Origin: JANLQX01 sp043775075
GTDB taxonomy: Bacteria; Actinomycetota; Acidimicrobiia; Acidimicrobiales; JANYDT01
DNA length: 6,419 nt
Assembly: GCA_043775075.1 (NCBI GenBank)
Contig: JAYVSS010000093.1
Coordinates: 1 to 6,419 of the forward strand
Reading direction: 5' to 3'
Shown: positions 6,254 to 6,419 of the stretch, piece by piece
Position numbering within the stretch: the stretch's first letter is position 1
How the letters are laid out: each line of letters starts with the position of its first letter
Position numbers and translations under genes: made by a program
Notes under the pieces: generated by a model
What the model was told of the DNA's origin: nothing
Seen by the model: only the letters and a program-made list of their open reading frames with translations
Database searches by the model: none

Positions 6254-6419
6254 CTTCGATCGAGCCGGACGCAGAACAGGGATCACCGGTGCCCGAACGA
6301 CTCGCCATGTTTCCCCTCGGCTCGGTCCTGTTTCCCGAGCTCGGGCTTCCGCTGCGCATCTTCGAGCCCCGCTACCGCCAGATGATCGCCGATTGTCTGG
6401 CGGGAGATCGACAATTCGG
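6250..6419 (+). CDS. Lon N-terminal (substrate-binding) domain protein, partial (cut by right edge)
   Basis: The first 56 codons are visible. After a 17-residue leader comes RLAMFPLGSVLFPELGLPLR, then IFEPRYRQMI. This is the hallmark start of the Lon N-terminal domain (LON, PF02190-type), a substrate-recognition module found in Lon proteases and in stand-alone bacterial proteins of about 200 residues. Actinobacteria commonly carry the stand-alone form, so this is more likely than a full ATP-dependent Lon protease, but the missing 3' part decides. The start at 6250 overlaps the dacB stop (ATGA) and has a GGAG site 8 nt upstream (6238-6241). The internal ATG at 6307 lacks one. Third gene of the coupled operon; its function is unknown. 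Confidence 0.87.
   Translation, partial: MTSIEPDAEQGSPVPERLAMFPLGSVLFPELGLPLRIFEPRYRQMIADCLAGDRQF

Noticed and set aside
1..6419. Mobile element, tRNA or rRNA gene, toxin-antitoxin or defence system
   Set aside because: No transposase or integrase motifs, no long terminal inverted repeats, no tRNA-like cloverleaf, and every sizeable gene fits a housekeeping or cell-wall family.

Overview
The window looks like a piece of a GC-rich actinobacterial chromosome, most likely from the Acidimicrobiia or a nearby high-GC lineage. This rests on several points: GC-rich third codon positions, a transketolase gene followed closely by a transaldolase gene, a secreted L,D-transpeptidase with a long Ser/Thr-rich linker, a PBP4-type D-Ala-D-Ala peptidase, and two genes that look leaderless. 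The assignment comes from protein character and gene order only, with no database search.

Left part, minus strand (1-2211): a complete transketolase gene (tkt) is followed after 85 bp by the start of a transaldolase gene (tal), which runs off the left edge. Both belong to the non-oxidative pentose phosphate pathway. The gap between them holds a good intrinsic terminator just after the tkt stop, a candidate tal promoter and a clear ribosome binding site. The tal start carries a 9-bp tandem repeat that encodes Thr-Ser-Thr units.

Middle (2212-3664): a 338-bp divergent intergenic region separates tkt from a plus-strand secreted L,D-transpeptidase, which has a signal peptide, Ser/Thr linker, peptidoglycan-binding domain and YkuD domain. 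Its stop codon lies inside a perfect 10-bp inverted repeat.

Right part, plus strand (3665-6419): a TetR-family regulator is followed by three genes joined by 4-bp ATGA overlaps. These are a PaaI-type hotdog thioesterase, a PBP4/DacB-like D-Ala-D-Ala carboxypeptidase/endopeptidase, and the first 56 codons of a Lon N-terminal-domain protein cut by the right edge. The three form a translationally coupled operon. Whether the TetR protein controls it is unknown.

Functionally the window combines central carbon metabolism (tkt-tal) with peptidoglycan remodelling (L,D-transpeptidase and DacB). Most genes belong to well-known families, and I found no clear sign of an undescribed system. The most notable details are a second KTGT motif in DacB 20 residues before the expected one, matching TACGKT-N8-ATG arrangements upstream of the regulator and the thioesterase, and short in-frame tandem repeats in tal and in the transpeptidase linker.
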